Of a stretch of DNA of 64,000 bases, positions 8,188-16,396 are shown in pieces. A program made the translations under genes and the position numbers. Numbering within the stretch: the stretch's first letter is position 1; each line of letters begins with the position of its first letter. The notes under the pieces were generated by a model. That model saw only the letters and a program-made list of their open reading frames with translations. It did not search any database and had not been told where the DNA came from. The DNA comes from DASZTV01 sp035547515 (GTDB taxonomy: Bacteria > Actinomycetota > Actinomycetes > JAFAQI01): the NCBI GenBank assembly GCA_035547515.1, contig DASZUS010000027.1:221400-285399 (forward strand), in the 5' to 3' direction.

Positions 8188-8933
8188 ACGGACTCGAGGA
8201 CCTCGTCGCTGACGTCGAAGTTGGCCCACACGTTCTGCACGTCGTCGCAGTCCTCGAGCGCGTCGACGAGCTTGAGCACCTTGCGGCCGTTCTCGTCGTC
8301 CAGCGGCACCGACACCGAGGGCAGGAACGCGGTGTCGGCCGACTCGACCGGGATGTTCGCGGCCTCGAGGGCGGCACGTACGGCGGGGCTGTCGGTCGCC
8401 TCGGAGATCACCTCGAACTCCTCGCCGAGGTCGTTGACCTCCTCGGCCCCGGCGTCGAGTACCGCGCCGAGCACGTCGTCTTCCGTCAGGCCCCCGGCCT
8501 TGGACACGAGCACGACGCCCTTGCGCGCGAACAGGTAGGCGACGCTTCCGGGATCGGCCAGCGAGCCACCGTTGCGCGAGAGCGCCGTCCGTACCTCGGA
8601 GGCGGCGCGGTTGCGGTTGTCGGTGAGGCACTCGACCAGCAGCGCGACGCCGCCGGGCCCGTAGCCCTCGTAGGTGATCGACTCCCAGTCCGCGCCACCG
8701 GCGTCCACGCCGGAGCCCCGGCGCACCGCGCGGTCGATGTTGTCGTTCGGGACCGAGTTGCTCTTGGCCTTGGCGATCGCGTCCGCCAGCGTCGGGTTGC
8801 CGGCCGGGTCACCACCGCCGGTGCGCGCCGCGACCTCGATGTTCTTGATCAGCTTGGCGAACAGCTTGCCGCGCCGGGCGTCGACAACCGCCTTCTTGTG
8901 CTTGGTTGTCGCCCACTTCGAGTGGCCGCTCAC
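8184..8933 (-). CDS. YebC/PmpR-family protein
   Basis: 249 aa, normal length. Begins MSGHSKWATTKHKKAV, the invariant YebC N-terminus, followed by KNSVPNDNIDRA-type and GYGPGGVALLVECLTDNRNR signatures. The family is described both as a transcriptional regulator and, more recently, as a translation factor that relieves ribosome stalling at proline-rich stretches. The start overlaps the pdxT stop by 4 nt. Last gene of the pdxS-pdxT-yebC run. Confidence 0.95.
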   Translation of the reverse strand: MSGHSKWATTKHKKAVVDARRGKLFAKLIKNIEVAARTGGGDPAGNPTLADAIAKAKSNSVPNDNIDRAVRRGSGVDAGGADWESITYEGYGPGGVALLVECLTDNRNRAASEVRTALSRNGGSLADPGSVAYLFARKGVVLVSKAGGLTEDDVLGAVLDAGAEEVNDLGEEFEVISEATDSPAVRAALEAANIPVESADTAFLPSVSVPLDDENGRKVLKLVDALEDCDDVQNVWANFDVSDEVLESV

Positions 8934-9520
8934 TGCGCGTTCTCCTTGACGATCGAGACGAAGAGCTCGTGAATGCGCGAATCGCCGGTCAGCTCCGGGT
9001 GGAATGCCGTCGCGAGCAGCGATCCCTGCCGCACTACGACGATTCTACCGTCGTGGTGAGCCAGGGCGACCGCGCTCGGACCGACCTCCTCGACCCACGG
9101 GGCCCGGATGAAGACGCCTTCGACCTCGCCGAGCCCGTCGACCTCGACCGCCGCTTCGAAGGAGTCCACCTGGCGCCCGAACGCGTTGCGGCGCACCGTC
9201 ATGTCGATCCCGCCGAGCGACACCTGGTCTGCAGTGCCGTCGAGCACCCGGTCGGCGAGCAGGATCATCCCGGCGCAGGACCCGTACGCCGGAAGCCCAC
9301 TCGCGATCGCCTGCCGCAACGGCTCGAGCAGCTCGAAGGTGACCAGGAGCTTGCCGATCGTCGTCGACTCGCCGCCGGGGATCACGATGCCGTCGAGACC
9401 GCGCAGCTCATCCGGTCTGCGGACCGGGACTGCCTCGACACCGCTGGTCTCCAGCGCAGCGCGGTGCTCGCGGACGTCGCCCTGAAGCGCGAGAACCCCG
9501 ACTACGGGGGCCGAGCTCAC
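8930..9520 (-). CDS. pdxT: Pyridoxal 5'-phosphate synthase glutaminase subunit PdxT
   Basis: Class I glutaminase that supplies ammonia to PdxS for de novo vitamin B6 synthesis. 196 aa. Catalytic triad visible: C82 in AYGSCAGM, H174 and E176 in TAFHPELT; the IPGGESTTIG loop is at 47-56. GTG start overlapping the pdxS stop by 4 nt, so the two subunits are probably made stoichiometrically. Confidence 0.96.
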   Translation of the reverse strand: MSSAPVVGVLALQGDVREHRAALETSGVEAVPVRRPDELRGLDGIVIPGGESTTIGKLLVTFELLEPLRQAIASGLPAYGSCAGMILLADRVLDGTADQVSLGGIDMTVRRNAFGRQVDSFEAAVEVDGLGEVEGVFIRAPWVEEVGPSAVALAHHDGRIVVVRQGSLLATAFHPELTGDSRIHELFVSIVKENAQ

Positions 9521-10410
9521 CAGCCCCGCTGAGCGAGCCGGTGGTCGACCGGGAGCGACTCCACGTTGATGCCGACCATGGCCTCACCGAGGCCGCGGCT
9601 GACCTTCGCGACGACGTCCGGATCGTCGTACATCGTGGTGGCCTGCACGATCGCCCGCGCCCGCGCCGCGGGGTCGCCGGACTTGAAGATGCCGCTGCCG
9701 ACGAACACCCCATCGGCGCCGAGCTGCATCATCATCGCGGCGTCGGCGGGAGTCGCAATGCCCCCAGCCGTAAACAGCACGACAGGAAGGGCGCCGGTCC
9801 CGGCGACTTCCTTGACCAGCTCGTACGGCGCGGCCAGCTCCTTCGCCGCGACGTACAGCTCGTCCGCGCTCATCGACGCAAGCCGCCGGATCTCGCCGCG
9901 GATCGCGCGCATGTGAGTGACGGCGTTGGAGACGTCGCCGGTGCCGGCCTCGCCCTTCGACCGGATCATGGCCGCGCCCTCGGTGATGCGCCGCAGCGCC
10001 TCGCCGAGGTTCGTCGCGCCGCAGACGAACGGAACCGTGAAGGCCCACTTGTCGATGTGGTGCGAGTAGTCCGCCGGCGTCAGCACCTCGGACTCGTCGA
10101 TGTAGTCGACCCCGAGCGCCTGCAGGACCTGCGCCTCGGCGAAGTGGCCGATCCGCGCCTTCGCCATCACTGGAATCGACACCGCGGCGATGATCCCGTC
10201 GATCATGTCCGGGTCGCTCATCCGGGAGACGCCGCCCTCGGCGCGGATGTCAGCGGGCACCCGCTCCAGCGCCATCACAGCGACGGCGCCGGCGTCCTCG
10301 GCGATCTTCGCCTGCTCCGGGGTGACGACGTCCATGATCACGCCGCCCTTGAGCATCTCGGCCATGCCGCGCTTGACCCGGGCAGTCCCTGTCGACGTCG
10401 TCTCGCTCAC
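9517..10410 (-). CDS. pdxS: Pyridoxal 5'-phosphate synthase subunit PdxS
   Basis: Makes PLP from ribose 5-phosphate, glyceraldehyde 3-phosphate and ammonia from PdxT. 297 aa (beta/alpha)8 barrel. Catalytic lysine K84 in VMAKARIGHF, the phosphate loop near AGTGALPVVLFTAGGIATPADAA, and D27 in GGVIMDVV are present. GTG start overlapping the upstream LemA-like gene by 4 nt. Confidence 0.97.
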   Translation of the reverse strand: MSETTSTGTARVKRGMAEMLKGGVIMDVVTPEQAKIAEDAGAVAVMALERVPADIRAEGGVSRMSDPDMIDGIIAAVSIPVMAKARIGHFAEAQVLQALGVDYIDESEVLTPADYSHHIDKWAFTVPFVCGATNLGEALRRITEGAAMIRSKGEAGTGDVSNAVTHMRAIRGEIRRLASMSADELYVAAKELAAPYELVKEVAGTGALPVVLFTAGGIATPADAAMMMQLGADGVFVGSGIFKSGDPAARARAIVQATTMYDDPDVVAKVSRGLGEAMVGINVESLPVDHRLAQRGW

Positions 10411-10955
10411 AGTTCGATTTTATGCCGCCTGGCAACCGAGATCGCGGGCGTCGGAAGCTCCTCGTCGTCCATCTCGAAGTACGCCGGGTGCGGCGCGCGG
10501 CCAGCCAGCCGAAGCCAACGGACGGTACGCCGGTCCCGGATCACGAGGGCATCACGCACCGTGTCGTTGTAGAACCGCCGCGCGATCGACGCGCGCAGCG
10601 CATCGTCGTGGACGTCGACGGCGGCGGGTGTCGGCTCGAGGAAGACCGCCGGGCGATGCGCGGCGAGCCGGTCGAGGACACCGGAAAGGTGGTTCTCGGC
10701 GACCTCTCGGTCATGCGCCAGGCCGGAGACCGCAAGCGCGCCCGAGACCGCCTCGCGGAGCCCACGAGCCAGTTCCGGCGGCAGCTTGTCGGCGAGTACG
10801 GCGACCGACGCGCATCGCTTGCGCAGCTGCGCATCGAGGGCTGCCGCGGCGGTGTCCATGCGGGCGTGCAGCCGGTCGAGCCGGCGCGCGGTGAACACGC
10901 AGTACAGCCCGATCACCGCGACAACGGCGGCGAGTGCGACCAGCCTGACCGCCAC
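10407..10955 (-). CDS. LemA-like single-pass membrane protein
   Basis: 182 aa from the GTG at 10955 (the frame stays open upstream into pimA). One N-terminal membrane helix (VRLVALAAVVAVIGLYCVF), then a predicted helical region with LDRLHARMDTAAAALDAQLRKR and a C-terminal ARRFYNDTVRDA stretch. This pattern resembles the LemA family; function unknown. It occupies the slot after pimA where mycobacteria carry another membrane-associated gene. Coupled to pdxS by a 4-nt overlap; begins just beyond the pimA stop-codon region. Confidence 0.7.
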   Translation of the reverse strand: MAVRLVALAAVVAVIGLYCVFTARRLDRLHARMDTAAAALDAQLRKRCASVAVLADKLPPELARGLREAVSGALAVSGLAHDREVAENHLSGVLDRLAAHRPAVFLEPTPAAVDVHDDALRASIARRFYNDTVRDALVIRDRRTVRWLRLAGRAPHPAYFEMDDEELPTPAISVARRHKIEL

Positions 10956-10966
10956 GGCCAGCGACG

Positions 10967-12133
10967 CTACAGCCCGCGAACCTGACTTTCGAATGCCGCC
11001 GGGTCCACCGCTTCCGCCGACTCCTCGACCCGCCCGGTGGAGGCAGCGATTGCGGTCTCGTAGACCCGCAGGATCTCCTTCGCCACGACCGACCAGTCGT
11101 AGCGCGACACCACCTGCCGGCCCGCCACGCGCAGCTCCTCGCGCCGGGTTGGCGAGCGCAGCAAGGCGGCGCACTTGCCCGCAAGCGCAGCCGGATCGCC
11201 GACCGCCGCGAGCTCGCCGAGCCGGCCGCCTTCGAGGACCTGCGCGAAGGCGTCCAGGTTGCTCGCGACGATCGGCGCGCCGGCCGACATCGCCTCCAGC
11301 AGGATGATCCCGAAGCTCTCACCGCCAGTGTTCGGCGCCGCGAAGACGTCGACCGAGGCATACAGCCGTGCCTTGTCCGCGTCGCTGACGCGGCCGAGCA
11401 TCGTGACCCCCGCCGGGACCGCCGGCGGCTCGCCCGGCCCCGCGACAAGCAGCTGTACGTCGGGGAGCTCCGCGCGCAAGGCCGGCAGCGCGTCGAAGAG
11501 AACCTGCAAGCCCTTGCGCGGCTCGTCCACCCGCCCGACGAAGCCGATCGTGCCGCGACCCGGGGCGTCGCAGCGCTGCCATCCCGGCAGCGGAGCTGCC
11601 GCGGCGTACCTGCCGACGTGGACTCCGTTTGGTACGACGACCGCGTCGCCGCCGAGGTGCTCAACGATCGTCTTGCGGGCGGCCGAGGACACCGCGATCC
11701 GGCCCGACAGCCGTTCCATGTACATCTGCAGCGGTGTCTGCAAAAGGCTGAGGATGCGCGACTTCGGGTTCGCGGCGTGGAAGGTCGCGACGATCGGTCC
11801 CTTCGCGTTGCCGAGGGCGAGCAACGAGAGCGAGAACGTCTCGGGCGAGTGGACGTGCAGCACGTCGAACTTGCCGTCGTGCAGCCACTTGCGCAGCCGC
11901 ATCTGGCTGACCGGGCCGATCAGCAACCGCGAGACCGACCCGTTGTAGGGGATCGGCACGCTGCGCCCGGCGCGGGTCACGTACGACGGCAACGGCACGT
12001 TGTCGTCGTCCACCGGCGTGATGACCTGCACGTGATGGCCGCGCCCGAGCAAGGCCTCAGCCAGGTCGGCGATGTGCGCGACGACGCCGCCAGGCACGTC
12101 CCACGGGTACGGCGAGACAAGTCCGATGCGCAT
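10967..12133 (-). CDS. pimA: Phosphatidylinositol alpha-mannosyltransferase PimA
   Basis: GT4 glycosyltransferase that puts the first mannose from GDP-mannose on the inositol of phosphatidylinositol, starting PIM synthesis on the cytoplasmic face of the membrane. 388 aa, GT-B fold. N-terminal MRIGLVSPYPWDVPGGV (GGV loop), the conserved HVHSPETFSL region, nucleotide-binding VGRVDEPRKGL, and the E-x7-E motif GGESFGIILLEAM. Lies between pgsA/acyltransferase and the LemA-like gene, the normal PIM operon order. Confidence 0.95.
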   Translation of the reverse strand: MRIGLVSPYPWDVPGGVVAHIADLAEALLGRGHHVQVITPVDDDNVPLPSYVTRAGRSVPIPYNGSVSRLLIGPVSQMRLRKWLHDGKFDVLHVHSPETFSLSLLALGNAKGPIVATFHAANPKSRILSLLQTPLQMYMERLSGRIAVSSAARKTIVEHLGGDAVVVPNGVHVGRYAAAAPLPGWQRCDAPGRGTIGFVGRVDEPRKGLQVLFDALPALRAELPDVQLLVAGPGEPPAVPAGVTMLGRVSDADKARLYASVDVFAAPNTGGESFGIILLEAMSAGAPIVASNLDAFAQVLEGGRLGELAAVGDPAALAGKCAALLRSPTRREELRVAGRQVVSRYDWSVVAKEILRVYETAIAASTGRVEESAEAVDPAAFESQVRGL

Positions 12134-12145
12134 GCGGCCGCCCGT

Positions 12146-13063
12146 TCAGACCGCGAGGCGGTCGCTCAGCCGCGAGGAGTCGAGGTCGTCGACCCAGACC
12201 CGCTGGAGCATGTGCCAGTCCTGCGGGTCGACGCGGATCGCACCGGCGAACGCGTCCGCCATCTGCTGCGTCATCGCCCGCACCCTGTCCTCACGCGTGC
12301 CCTCCGCCGGTACCACGATCTCCTCGTGGATCCGGGTGCGCCAGTGACGGCGATCCGGGAAGCTCAGCGTGACCGGCAGCAACGCGGCGCCGGTGTCGTG
12401 CGCGAGTGCTGCCGGCCCCGCGGGCATGCGTGCCCCGGACCCGAAGAAGTCCACCTCGATCCCGGTCGCGGTCAGGTCCCGGTCGGCCAGCAGGCACAGC
12501 GTCCCGCCGGCACGCAACCGCTCGGCGAGCAGCTCGAACGGCGCCCGCTCGCCGCCGGTGAGCGGGACCACCTCCATGCCGAGCGACTCGCGGAAGCTGA
12601 CGAACCGGTTGAACAGCGACTCCGGGCGGATCCGCTCGGCGACGGTCGTGAACGGCACTCCTGTCCCCGCCAGCCACGCGCCGGCCTGGTCCCAGTTGCC
12701 CATGTGCGGCAGCACGAGGATCATGCCCCGGCCGGCCGCGACCGCCTCGCGAAGCCGCCACTCGTCGATGCACTCGGTGCGTGCGACGAGGTCCTCGAGC
12801 TTCATGCTCGGCAGCTGGAAGACCTCGCACCAGTACCTCATGTACGACCGGACGCCCTCACGGGTGAGCAGCCGCAGCTCGCGGTCGCTGGCGCCCGGCA
12901 CCACCCGTGCCAGGTTCTCGTGCAGGGTGATGACGCTCGGGCCCGATCGCACCCAGTAGGCGTCGGCGATGGCGTCGAACTGCCGGCGGGCCAGCCGTTC
13001 CGGCATGCCGCGCATCACCGCCCACCCGGCGGCGTAGACGACGTCTGCGAGGTTCTCGTTCAC
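12146..13063 (-). CDS. Phosphatidylinositol mannoside acyltransferase (PatA-like)
   Basis: Lysophospholipid/LpxL-type acyltransferase that probably acylates the mannose of PIM1/PIM2 (the role of mycobacterial PatA). 305 aa. The H-x4-D catalytic motif is LPHMGNWDQAG; the later GGTLCLLADRDL and FFGSGARMPAGPAALA blocks also fit the family. The frame extends upstream, but the GTG at 13063 overlaps the pgsA stop (GTGA) and gives a normal N-terminus. Twelve nt separate it from pimA. Confidence 0.92.
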   Translation of the reverse strand: MNENLADVVYAAGWAVMRGMPERLARRQFDAIADAYWVRSGPSVITLHENLARVVPGASDRELRLLTREGVRSYMRYWCEVFQLPSMKLEDLVARTECIDEWRLREAVAAGRGMILVLPHMGNWDQAGAWLAGTGVPFTTVAERIRPESLFNRFVSFRESLGMEVVPLTGGERAPFELLAERLRAGGTLCLLADRDLTATGIEVDFFGSGARMPAGPAALAHDTGAALLPVTLSFPDRRHWRTRIHEEIVVPAEGTREDRVRAMTQQMADAFAGAIRVDPQDWHMLQRVWVDDLDSSRLSDRLAV

Positions 13064-13680
13064 GACGCGGCTTGCAGGGCTTTCGCCTGCCGGCGTACCT
13101 CGACGATCCGCTGGATCACCGTGATCGTGGTCGCTGCCGCGAGGCCCCACAGGCCGATCGCGCGCAGCACCGGTACGCCGAAGATCCCGGAGAAGCCGGT
13201 CAGCACCAGGATCGCGATCAGCCGTTCGGAGCGCTCCGCGATGCCGACATTGGCGGTCATCCCGAGGCTCTCCGCGCGGGCCTTCGAGTACGACGTCACG
13301 ACGCCGGCAACCAGGTCGTAGAGCGCCACCGCGCACAGCGTCGTGCTGTTGCCGTCGCCGGCGTACCAGAGGGCGAGCGCGCCGAAGACCGCGCCGTCGC
13401 CGACGCGGTCGAGGGTCGAGTCGAGGAACGCGCCCCACGGGCCGCTGGTACCCCGCGCGCGGGCGACCGCGCCGTCCATGAGGTCGGAGAAGACGAAGGC
13501 GGTGATGACCAGCGTCCCGACCAGGAAGTGCCCTCGCGGGTAGAAGCCGAGGGCGCCGCCGGCGACGCCGATGGTGCCGACGATCGTGAGGGCGTCCGGG
13601 GTGATGCCCATCGCGACCATGCGGCGAGCGATCGGATTGACCACACGGTTGATCTGCGGGCGCGCGTGGATGCCGAGCAT
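13060..13680 (-). CDS. pgsA: Phosphatidylinositol phosphate synthase (CDP-alcohol phosphatidyltransferase)
   Basis: Integral membrane enzyme that joins CDP-diacylglycerol to inositol 1-phosphate, giving the precursor of PI and PIMs. 206 aa. The CDP-alcohol motif D-x2-DG-x2-AR...G-x3-D-x3-D is complete in DLMDGAVARARGTSGPWGAF plus LDSTLDR. About six membrane segments. ATG at 13680 chosen because upstream sequence has no homologous content. First gene of the pgsA-acyltransferase-pimA run; divergent from the EF-G2 gene 97 bp away. Confidence 0.93.
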   Translation of the reverse strand: MLGIHARPQINRVVNPIARRMVAMGITPDALTIVGTIGVAGGALGFYPRGHFLVGTLVITAFVFSDLMDGAVARARGTSGPWGAFLDSTLDRVGDGAVFGALALWYAGDGNSTTLCAVALYDLVAGVVTSYSKARAESLGMTANVGIAERSERLIAILVLTGFSGIFGVPVLRAIGLWGLAAATTITVIQRIVEVRRQAKALQAAS

Positions 13681-13777
13681 CGTCCGCTGAGGATAGCGAG
13701 ACCGATCTTGCCGAACCTCTTGTCGGGTCGCGACATCAGGAGGACAGTCCGAACCAAGGGCGAGCGAGGAGGCAGAC

Positions 13778-15934
13778 ATGGCCGACAAGACGAGCACCTC
13801 AGGAGCCGCGGGCAGGGCACCGACGGCCGACGAGCCCGGGCGGATCCGCAACGTCGTGCTCGTCGGCCACTCCGGAGCCGGCAAGACAACGCTTGCCGAA
13901 GCGCTCCTCGTCGCGACCGGCACGATCCCGCGGGCCGGACGGGTCGAGGACGGTACGACGGTCAGCGACTTCGACGAGGCCGAGATCCGCCAGCAGCGGT
14001 CGATCAGCCTGACCGTCACCCCGTTCGAGCACGCCGGCGTGAAGGTCAACCTGCTCGACTCCCCCGGCTACGCCGACTTCACCGGTGACCTGCGGGCCGG
14101 GCTGCGGGCGGCCGACGCCGCCTTGTTCGTGGTCAGCGCCGCGGACGGCATCGACGGCACCACCCGGATGATCTGGGACGAGTGCGCGATGGTCGGCATG
14201 CCGCGCGCCGTCGTGATCACCCGCCTCGACTCGCCTCGCGCCGACTACGACGCGACCGTCGCGGCCTGCCAGGAGGCATTCGGCGACGGCGTGCTGCCGG
14301 CGTACCTCCCGCTGCACGGCGACGGCGATGAGGTCGCCGGGCTGATCGGGCTGCTGTCGCAGCAGGTCATCGACTACTCGGGCGGTCAGCGCGTGCAGCG
14401 CGACCCCGACCCCGAGCACCTGCCGCTGATCCAGGAGCACCGCAACTCGCTGATCGAGGGGATCATCGCGGAGTCCGAGGACGAGACGCTGATGGACCGC
14501 TACCTCGGCGGCGAGGACATCGACGTGAAGGTGCTGATCGACGACCTCGAAACCGCGGTCGCCCGCGGCACGTTCTACCCGGTCCTCGCCGCCTGCGCCG
14601 GGACCGGGCTCGGCATGACCGAGCTGCTCGAAGTGCTCACCGGCGCGTTCCCGTCGCCGCTCGAGCATCCGCAGGTGCCGGTCACCCGGCCCGACGGCAC
14701 GCCGGTCGAGCCGCTGTCCTGCGACCCGGCGGGACGGTTGTGCGCGGAGGTCGTCAAGACCACCACTGACCCGTACGTCGGGCGGATCTCGCTGGTCCGG
14801 GTCTTCTCCGGGACGCTGCGGCCTGACGCGGTCCTTCACGTGTCCGGCCACGGCCTGGCCGAGCGCGGGCACGAGGACCACGACATCGATGAGAAGGTGG
14901 GCTCGCTCGCCGTACCGCTCGGCAAGACGCTGCACCCGGTCGACCATGCGGTCGCGGGAGACATTGTCGCGATCGCGAAGCTGGCGCGCGCGGAGACCGG
15001 CGACACGCTGTCAACAAAGGACGACCCGCTGCTCGTCGCGGCATGGGAGATGCCCGAACCGCTGCTGCCGGTGGCGATCCAGGCAAGGAGCAAGGCCGAC
15101 GAGGACAAGCTCTCGACCGGGTTGCAGCGCATCGTCGCCGAGGAGCCGACGGTTCGCCTCGAGCGCAACACCGAGACCGGGCAGCTGGTCCTGTGGTGCA
15201 TGGGCGAGGCGCACGCCGACGTGCTCGTCGACCGGCTGGCGAGCAAGTACGGCGTCGCGGTGGACCAGGTCGCGCTGCGGGTGCCGCTGCGCGAGACCTT
15301 CACCACTGCGGCGAGCGGGCACGGCCGCCACGTGAAGCAGTCCGGCGGTCACGGCCAGTTCGCGGTGTGCGACGTCGACTTCGAGCCGCTGCCCGAAGGA
15401 TCCGGCTTCGAGTTCGTCGACAAGATCTACGGCGGGTCGGTGCCCAACCAGTTCATCCCGTCGGTCGAGAAGGGCGTTCGGGCGCAGATGGAACGCGGGG
15501 TCGCAGCCGGCTACCCGGTCGTCGACGTACGCGCGACGTTGCGTGACGGCAAGGCGCACTCCGTCGACTCCTCCGACATGGCGTTCCAGATGGCCGGGGG
15601 CCTCGCCCTCAAGGATGCCGCCGAGAAAGCGCAGATCTCGCTGCTGGAGCCGGTGCTCGAGGTGTCGGTGCTCGTCGCCGACGACTACGTCGGAGCGGTG
15701 ATGAGCGACCTGTCCACGCGCCGCGGCCGCGTCACCGGCACCGAGCCGGTCGGCACCGGGCGCACGCTGGTCCGGGCCGAGGTCCCGGAGCTCGAGGTGA
15801 CGCGTTACGCGATCGATCTGCGGTCGCTCTCGCACGGCACGGGCACCTTCAGCCGGCGCCACCTGCGCTACGAGCCGATGCCGTCGCACCTCGCGGCGAA
15901 GACCATCTCCGCGTCGTCGGCCAGCGCTCAGTAG
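13778..15934 (+). CDS. EF-G2-like translational GTPase
   Basis: 718 aa EF-G paralogue. P-loop GHSGAGKTT (G1), DSPG instead of DTPG (G3), and TRLD instead of NKxD (G4); the G4 change is typical of actinobacterial EF-G2 proteins, which differ from the main FusA. Domains II-V follow, with the domain IV/V segments GHGRHVKQSGGHGQFAVCDV and RGRVTGTEPVG. A GAGGAGG ribosome site precedes ATG 13778. The role of EF-G2 is unclear; the mycobacterial one is reported to be dispensable. Inserted between pgsA and the HIT gene, on the opposite strand to that operon. Confidence 0.9.
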   Translation: MADKTSTSGAAGRAPTADEPGRIRNVVLVGHSGAGKTTLAEALLVATGTIPRAGRVEDGTTVSDFDEAEIRQQRSISLTVTPFEHAGVKVNLLDSPGYADFTGDLRAGLRAADAALFVVSAADGIDGTTRMIWDECAMVGMPRAVVITRLDSPRADYDATVAACQEAFGDGVLPAYLPLHGDGDEVAGLIGLLSQQVIDYSGGQRVQRDPDPEHLPLIQEHRNSLIEGIIAESEDETLMDRYLGGEDIDVKVLIDDLETAVARGTFYPVLAACAGTGLGMTELLEVLTGAFPSPLEHPQVPVTRPDGTPVEPLSCDPAGRLCAEVVKTTTDPYVGRISLVRVFSGTLRPDAVLHVSGHGLAERGHEDHDIDEKVGSLAVPLGKTLHPVDHAVAGDIVAIAKLARAETGDTLSTKDDPLLVAAWEMPEPLLPVAIQARSKADEDKLSTGLQRIVAEEPTVRLERNTETGQLVLWCMGEAHADVLVDRLASKYGVAVDQVALRVPLRETFTTAASGHGRHVKQSGGHGQFAVCDVDFEPLPEGSGFEFVDKIYGGSVPNQFIPSVEKGVRAQMERGVAAGYPVVDVRATLRDGKAHSVDSSDMAFQMAGGLALKDAAEKAQISLLEPVLEVSVLVADDYVGAVMSDLSTRRGRVTGTEPVGTGRTLVRAEVPELEVTRYAIDLRSLSHGTGTFSRRHLRYEPMPSHLAAKTISASSASAQ

Positions 15935-15935
15935 A

Positions 15936-15975
15936 TAGCCGGACCTAGGCTCAGTGACTAGCCGGACGTAGGCTC
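15936..15975 (+). promoter_or_regulatory. Duplicated promoter-like direct repeat before the GlsB-like gene
   Basis: Two 17-bp direct repeats, TAGCCGGACCTAGGCTC (15936-15952) and TAGCCGGACGTAGGCTC (15959-15975), one mismatch, 23-bp period. Each contains TAGGCT. The second box (15969-15974) lies 7 nt before the ATG at 15982, the spacing of a leaderless -10 box. The duplication may create tandem promoters or an operator. Confidence 0.65.
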
Positions 15976-15981
15976 GCGATC

Positions 15982-16344
15982 ATGCCGATCCTTGCGATCT
16001 TCCTCATCCTGCTGGCGCTGTTCGTCATCCTGCCGCTGGTCGGGTTCCTGGTCTGGACGATCATCAGCATGGCCATCTCGGGCATCGTGCTCGGCGGCCT
16101 GGCGCGGCTGATCATCCCGGGCAGGCAGCAGATCGGAGTGCTCGCGACGATCGTCGCCGGATGGATCGGCTCGATCGTGGGCGGCCTGATCGCTGCGGCG
16201 GCGTTCGGCAGCGTGCACCACCACTGGTTCGCCCGCGTGCTGATCGAGATCGGAGTGTCGGCGGTCGCCGTACTCGCCTTCTCAGCCGGCGCCCGCAACC
16301 AGGTCGGCGGAGATCAGAAGCACCACAGGATCATCGACATCTGA
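15982..16344 (+). CDS. GlsB/YeaQ/YmgE-family stress-associated membrane protein
   Basis: 120 aa. Two N-terminal hydrophobic helices, then GIVLGGLARLIIPGRQQIGVL followed by IVAGWIGSIVGGL, which is the transglycosylase-associated (GlsB/YeaQ) signature with its Gly zipper pattern. The C-terminus carries a further hydrophobic stretch and a hydrophilic tail. Function is poorly known; some members are general-stress induced. Separate promoter likely (see the direct repeat). Converges on the HIT gene across palindrome copy 3. Confidence 0.8.
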   Translation: MPILAIFLILLALFVILPLVGFLVWTIISMAISGIVLGGLARLIIPGRQQIGVLATIVAGWIGSIVGGLIAAAAFGSVHHHWFARVLIEIGVSAVAVLAFSAGARNQVGGDQKHHRIIDI

Positions 16345-16356
16345 GCAGCTGCTTGT

Positions 16357-16396
16357 GTGAACTGCCTGATACCGCCGGCGGTACCAGACGGTTCAC
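16357..16396. repeat. 40-bp palindromic repeat, copy 3
   Basis: Left arm GTGAACTGCCTGATACC, centre GCCGGC, right arm GGTACCAGACGGTTCAC; about three mismatched or wobble positions. It starts 12 nt after the GlsB-like stop and contains the stop codon of the convergent HIT gene, so it may terminate both transcripts. Confidence 0.87.

Noticed and set aside
11618..13321. 567-codon plus-strand frame
   Set aside because: Antisense to pimA and the acyltransferase; high-GC third-position bias creates such shadows.
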